17,613 nt of DNA from Ruminococcus sp. (GTDB lineage: Bacteria; Bacillota; Clostridia; Oscillospirales; Ruminococcaceae): contig JAILFF010000175.1 of the NCBI GenBank assembly GCA_024697705.1, positions 1 through 17,613 on the forward strand, written 5' to 3'. The position numbers were made by a program, and so were the translations under genes. A model generated the notes under the pieces. That model saw nothing but the letters and a program-made list of their open reading frames with translations. It had not been told where the DNA came from and did not search any database. Shown here piece by piece: positions 14,814 to 17,613 of the stretch. Within the stretch, counting starts at the first letter, position 1, and every line of letters starts with the position of its first letter.

Positions 14814-14836
14814 CATATTGTGCGCCCTCTGCTTTT

Positions 14837-14869
14837 TGACGCTGACAGTAACAGCGTCATTTCTCTTTT
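14837..14869 (+). terminator. Possible intrinsic terminator
   Basis: An 8-bp stem, TGACGCTG (14837-14844) and CAGCGTCA (14852-14859), with a 7-base loop is followed by TTTCTCTTTT. The stem is shorter than that after purD. It would insulate the downstream promoter from upstream transcription. Confidence 0.5.
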
Positions 14870-14944
14870 GATATTATTAGTAACATATTTAAAAACTCAG
14901 GAGCTGTTTTTCACGATTTTATGTCGTTATTTTAATCAAAGTGC

Positions 14945-14973
14945 TTGACAAGCAGATAAATATGTGCTATAAT
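14945..14973 (+). promoter_or_regulatory. Consensus sigma-A promoter of the UDP-sugar genes
   Basis: -35 TTGACA (14945-14950) and -10 TATAAT (14968-14973) are both perfect and are spaced by 17 bases. The start of transcription should be near 14980, leaving a leader of about 46 bases with a small hairpin (GCCG-CTGT-CGGC, 14996-15007) before the ribosome binding site AGGAG. A promoter this strong usually needs a repressor. Confidence 0.9.
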
Positions 14974-14997
14974 AATACAGTCAAATATCTTATCTGC
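14952..14997. promoter_or_regulatory. Operator-like inverted repeat around the UDP-sugar promoter
   Basis: GCAGATAA (14952-14959), in the -35/-10 spacer, and TTATCTGC (14990-14997), just after the predicted transcription start, are exact inverted copies. Similarity continues a few bases inward. The half sites are 38 bases apart centre to centre. They could be bound by the HTH domain of the enzyme encoded immediately downstream; this is inferred. Confidence 0.5.
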
Positions 14998-15025
14998 CGC
15001 TGTCGGCATCAAAAGGAGTATTATT

Positions 15026-16519
15026 ATGAAACATTTATCCCTCGAACTGCTTGCGGGTACTGTCACCGCAAGGCGTAAGTCGCTTAAGCTGTCTCAGGCG
15101 GCGCTTGCCGAAAAGACCGGCATCAACCGCGCCGTTATCTCGCGGCTCGAAATGCGCGATTACAGCCCTTCGGTAGATCAGCTGCTCGCCCTCGCCGAAG
15201 CGCTCGATTTCCGCCCGTCGGACGTTATCACCGACACCGAGACCGAGACCGCCCCCGTAGAGCGCAAAAAGATCGCCGTTGCGGGAACGGGCTATGTCGG
15301 GCTGTCGCTCGCTGTGCTGCTTTCTCAGCATAACGACGTTACCGCCGTTGACATCGTCCCCGAAAAGGTGGAAAAGCTCAACAACCGCATAAGCCCCATT
15401 CAGGACGACTATATCGAAAAATATCTCGCCGAATACGACAAGCGCGGGCTTTCGCTCACTGCCACCACCGACGGCGAATCCGCTTACAAGAACGCCGATT
15501 TTATAATAGTCGCCGCCCCGACGAATTACGACCCCAAGACCAATTTCTTCGACTGCTCCGCCGTTGAAGCCGTTCTTTCGCTTATCAAAAAGGCAACGGC
15601 TGACTGCGACAAAAAGCCTACTGTCGTCATAAAATCGACTATCCCCGTCGGCTACACCGCGCAGGTGCGCGAGAAAACGGGCATGGACAACATCATTTTC
15701 AGCCCCGAATTCCTGCGCGAATCAAAGGCGCTTTACGATAATCTCTACCCCAGCCGCATAATCGTCGGCTCGGACGAGGCAAACAGCGAAGCCGCCCGTA
15801 CCTTCGCGGCGATGCTCAGACAGGGCGCTGTAAAGACCGATATCCCGCTGCTTTTCATGCCGACCACCGAAGCCGAAGCGACAAAGCTGTTCGTCAATAC
15901 CTACTTGGCGCTGCGCGTTTCGTACTTTAACGAGCTTGACACCTACGCGGAGGTCAAGTCGCTGAACACCGGCTCGATAATCAAGGGCGTTTGCCTTGAC
16001 CCGAGAGTCGGCGACTATTACAACAACCCCTCCTTCGGATACGGCGGCTACTGTCTGCCGAAGGATACCAAGCAGCTTCTCGCCAACTACGCGAACGTGC
16101 CGCAGAACATGATGTCCGCTATCGTTGAATCGAACCGCACGAGAAAGGACTTCATCGCCGAGCGCGTGCTGGAGATCGCGGGAACTTACACTGCTTCCTC
16201 AAAGTACGACGAAGCGCTGGAGAAAAAGCAGAAGGAAGTCGTAGTCGGCGTTTACAGGCTTACAATGAAATCCAATTCGGACAATTTCCGCCAGTCCTCG
16301 ATACAGGGCGTAATGAAGCGCATCAAGGCGAAGGGCGCTACGGTAGTAATATATGAACCTACATTAGAGGACGGCTCGACGTTCTTCGGCTCGGTAGTCG
16401 TGAACGATCTTAAGAAGTTCAAGAAGATGTGCGGCTGCATAATCGCCAACCGCTACGACAGCGTTCTTGACGACGTGGAGGAAAAAGTCTACACCCGCGA
16501 CCTGTTCAGGAGGGACTGA
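15026..16519 (+). CDS. XRE-type HTH fused to UDP-glucose/nucleotide-sugar dehydrogenase
   Basis: The product is 497 residues with two parts. Residues 1-68 form a Cro/C1-type helix-turn-helix: ARRKSLKLSQAALAEKTGIN, then RAVISRLEMRDYSPSVDQLL. Residues about 80-497 form a UDP-sugar dehydrogenase. The NAD site is KIAVAGTGYVGLSLAVLL (82-99) with Asp109 ending the second strand. SPEFLRES (226-233) and the Lys287/Asn291 region follow. The catalytic Cys343 lies in FGYGGYCLPKDTKQL. The enzyme oxidises a UDP-sugar, probably UDP-glucose to UDP-glucuronate, with two NAD. The epimerase gene 2 bases downstream supports this. The HTH suggests that the enzyme regulates its own promoter in response to substrate or cofactor, which is inferred. 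Usual dehydrogenases are 390-450 residues, so the extra length is the HTH part. Confidence 0.88.
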   Translation: MKHLSLELLAGTVTARRKSLKLSQAALAEKTGINRAVISRLEMRDYSPSVDQLLALAEALDFRPSDVITDTETETAPVERKKIAVAGTGYVGLSLAVLLSQHNDVTAVDIVPEKVEKLNNRISPIQDDYIEKYLAEYDKRGLSLTATTDGESAYKNADFIIVAAPTNYDPKTNFFDCSAVEAVLSLIKKATADCDKKPTVVIKSTIPVGYTAQVREKTGMDNIIFSPEFLRESKALYDNLYPSRIIVGSDEANSEAARTFAAMLRQGAVKTDIPLLFMPTTEAEATKLFVNTYLALRVSYFNELDTYAEVKSLNTGSIIKGVCLDPRVGDYYNNPSFGYGGYCLPKDTKQLLANYANVPQNMMSAIVESNRTRKDFIAERVLEIAGTYTASSKYDEALEKKQKEVVVGVYRLTMKSNSDNFRQSSIQGVMKRIKAKGATVVIYEPTLEDGSTFFGSVVVNDLKKFKKMCGCIIANRYDSVLDDVEEKVYTRDLFRRD

Positions 16520-16521
16520 TA

Positions 16522-17598
16522 ATGTCAAAGACAGCAATTGATCTGAACGGCAAGACCATACTCGTGACAGGCTCTCCGGGGTTCATCGGCGCGAATCTCG
16601 TCATTCGTCTGCTGAAAGAAATGAACGTCGGCACAGTCGTAAGCCTTGACAACATGAACGACTACTACGACCCCTCGCTTAAGGAATACCGTCTTTCGCT
16701 TATCGAAAAGGCGGCGGAAGAGAGCGCCGTGCGGCACGTTTTCGTCAAGGGCACTATCGCCGACAAAGCGCTTATCGACAGGCTTTTCGGCGAATACCGC
16801 TTTGATGTCGTCGTGAATCTTGCGGCTCAGGCGGGGGTCAGATATTCCATCGACCACCCCGACGTCTACATCGAGAGCAACATAATCGGCTTCTACAATA
16901 TCCTCGAAGCCTGCCGTCACTTCCCCGTGAGCCACCTGGTTTATGCTTCAAGCTCGTCGGTATACGGCGGCAACAAAAAGGTGCCGTTCTCGGTAGATGA
17001 CAAGGTAGACAATCCCGTTTCGCTGTATGCGGCTACGAAGAAGTCAAACGAACTGCTGGCTCACAGCTATTCCAAGCTCTACGATATCCCCTCGACGGGG
17101 CTTAGATTCTTCACGGTCTACGGTCCCGCGGGCAGACCCGATATGTTCTATTTCTCGGCGACGAACAAGCTTGCCGCGGGCGAAAATATAAAAATATTCA
17201 ACTACGGAAACTGCAAGCGCGACTTCACCTACATCGACGACATAGTTGAGGGAGTTTACCGCGTGATGCGGGGCGCTCCGTCAAAGGCGGTCGGCGAGGA
17301 CGGTCTGCCCGTTCCTCCGTATGCGGTGTACAACATCGGCGGCGGTCAGCCCGAGAATCTTCTCGACTACATCGCCACCTTGCAGGAGGAGCTTGTCCGC
17401 GCCGAAGTCCTGCCGAAGGGCTACGATTTTGAAGCCCACCGCGAGCTTGTTGGTATGCAGCCGGGCGACGTTCCCGTGACCTACGCCGATTCCGCCGCGC
17501 TCGAACGCGACTACGGCTTCACGCCGAAGATCGGTATCCGAGAGGGACTGCGTGCTTTTGCGGAATGGTACGCGGGATATTATTCGTCAAATAAATAA
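16522..17598 (+). CDS. NAD-dependent epimerase, UDP-glucuronate 4-epimerase-like
   Basis: The product is 358 residues, a short-chain dehydrogenase-type sugar epimerase. The NAD loop is ILVTGSPGFIGANL with Gly17, Gly20 and Gly23. LDNMNDYYDPSLKEYRLSL (42-60) is the signature of UDP-glucuronate 4-epimerases of the CapI/LspL type. The catalytic region has YASSSSVYGG (141-150) and the Tyr169-xxx-Lys173 pair in LYAATKKSNE. Further marks are RFFTVYGPAGRPDM (195-208), RDFTYIDDIVEGV and the C-terminal QPGDVPVTYAD. It should interconvert UDP-glucuronate and UDP-galacturonate, taking the product of the preceding dehydrogenase. AGGAGG lies about 10 bases upstream, inside the end of that gene. The second glycine-loop position is Ser18-Pro19 rather than the usual Ala-Ala, a mild variation. 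Nothing is seen in the 15 bases after it. Confidence 0.88.
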   Translation: MSKTAIDLNGKTILVTGSPGFIGANLVIRLLKEMNVGTVVSLDNMNDYYDPSLKEYRLSLIEKAAEESAVRHVFVKGTIADKALIDRLFGEYRFDVVVNLAAQAGVRYSIDHPDVYIESNIIGFYNILEACRHFPVSHLVYASSSSVYGGNKKVPFSVDDKVDNPVSLYAATKKSNELLAHSYSKLYDIPSTGLRFFTVYGPAGRPDMFYFSATNKLAAGENIKIFNYGNCKRDFTYIDDIVEGVYRVMRGAPSKAVGEDGLPVPPYAVYNIGGGQPENLLDYIATLQEELVRAEVLPKGYDFEAHRELVGMQPGDVPVTYADSAALERDYGFTPKIGIREGLRAFAEWYAGYYSSNK

Positions 17599-17613
17599 TT
17601 CGGGAAAGCAGGG

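Noticed and set aside
14980..15025. Riboswitch in the leader of the dehydrogenase gene
   Set aside because: The leader is only about 46 bases with one 4-bp hairpin, too short and simple for known riboswitch classes.

Overview
The window looks like a low-GC-phylum (Firmicutes/Clostridia) chromosome of moderate GC, most like Ruminococcaceae/Oscillospiraceae. This is inferred from strong AAGGAGG-type ribosome binding sites, consensus sigma-A promoters, Clostridia-style lipoproteins with Thr/Glu-rich linkers, and a purine pathway that uses a PurO-type IMP cyclohydrolase with a stand-alone AICAR formyltransferase instead of fused PurH. No rRNA, tRNA, phage or CRISPR locus was seen.

Bases 1-11320 are one co-directional purine biosynthesis block: purE (3' end only), purM, purN, purO, the AICAR formyltransferase gene and purD, closed by a strong intrinsic terminator. 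Between the pur genes lie passenger genes: a DUF4272 protein, a HAD phosphatase, an unknown 163-aa protein, a tandem pair of DUF2262-like paralogs, a Cys-rich DUF3795 protein, an AT-rich 82-aa orphan, a REP-associated tyrosine transposase (RAYT) and two tandem lipoproteins. PurM makes AIR, PurE acts on the carboxylation step, PurD and PurN act early, and AICARFT plus PurO carry out the last two steps to IMP.

Bases 11324-11499 hold a compact inverted-repeat element (MITE-like or structured RNA) between convergent genes. A minus-strand GAF-like/GGDEF diguanylate cyclase follows (11500-12924). An intergenic region with two divergent promoters separates it from a plus-strand nucleotidyltransferase-like gene (13274-14386). 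Bases 14387-15025 are non-coding and rich in repeats: an array of ten-base inverted motifs containing a 111-bp tandem duplication, then a chimeric REP element, a weak terminator, and a perfect TTGACA-N17-TATAAT promoter. The promoter drives an XRE-HTH/UDP-sugar dehydrogenase fusion and a UDP-glucuronate 4-epimerase-like gene, which together would supply UDP-uronic acids for surface polysaccharide.

The most interesting signal is the REP/RAYT system. GTAG-footed palindromes occur as a four-copy nested mirror-image cluster after purM, as a perfect 30-bp inverted pair with one copy just upstream of the RAYT gene and the other in frame inside it, and as a chimeric copy near 14.8 kb. Second are the TACATCTACG hairpin array and the DNA-binding/enzyme fusion whose promoter carries an operator-like inverted repeat.
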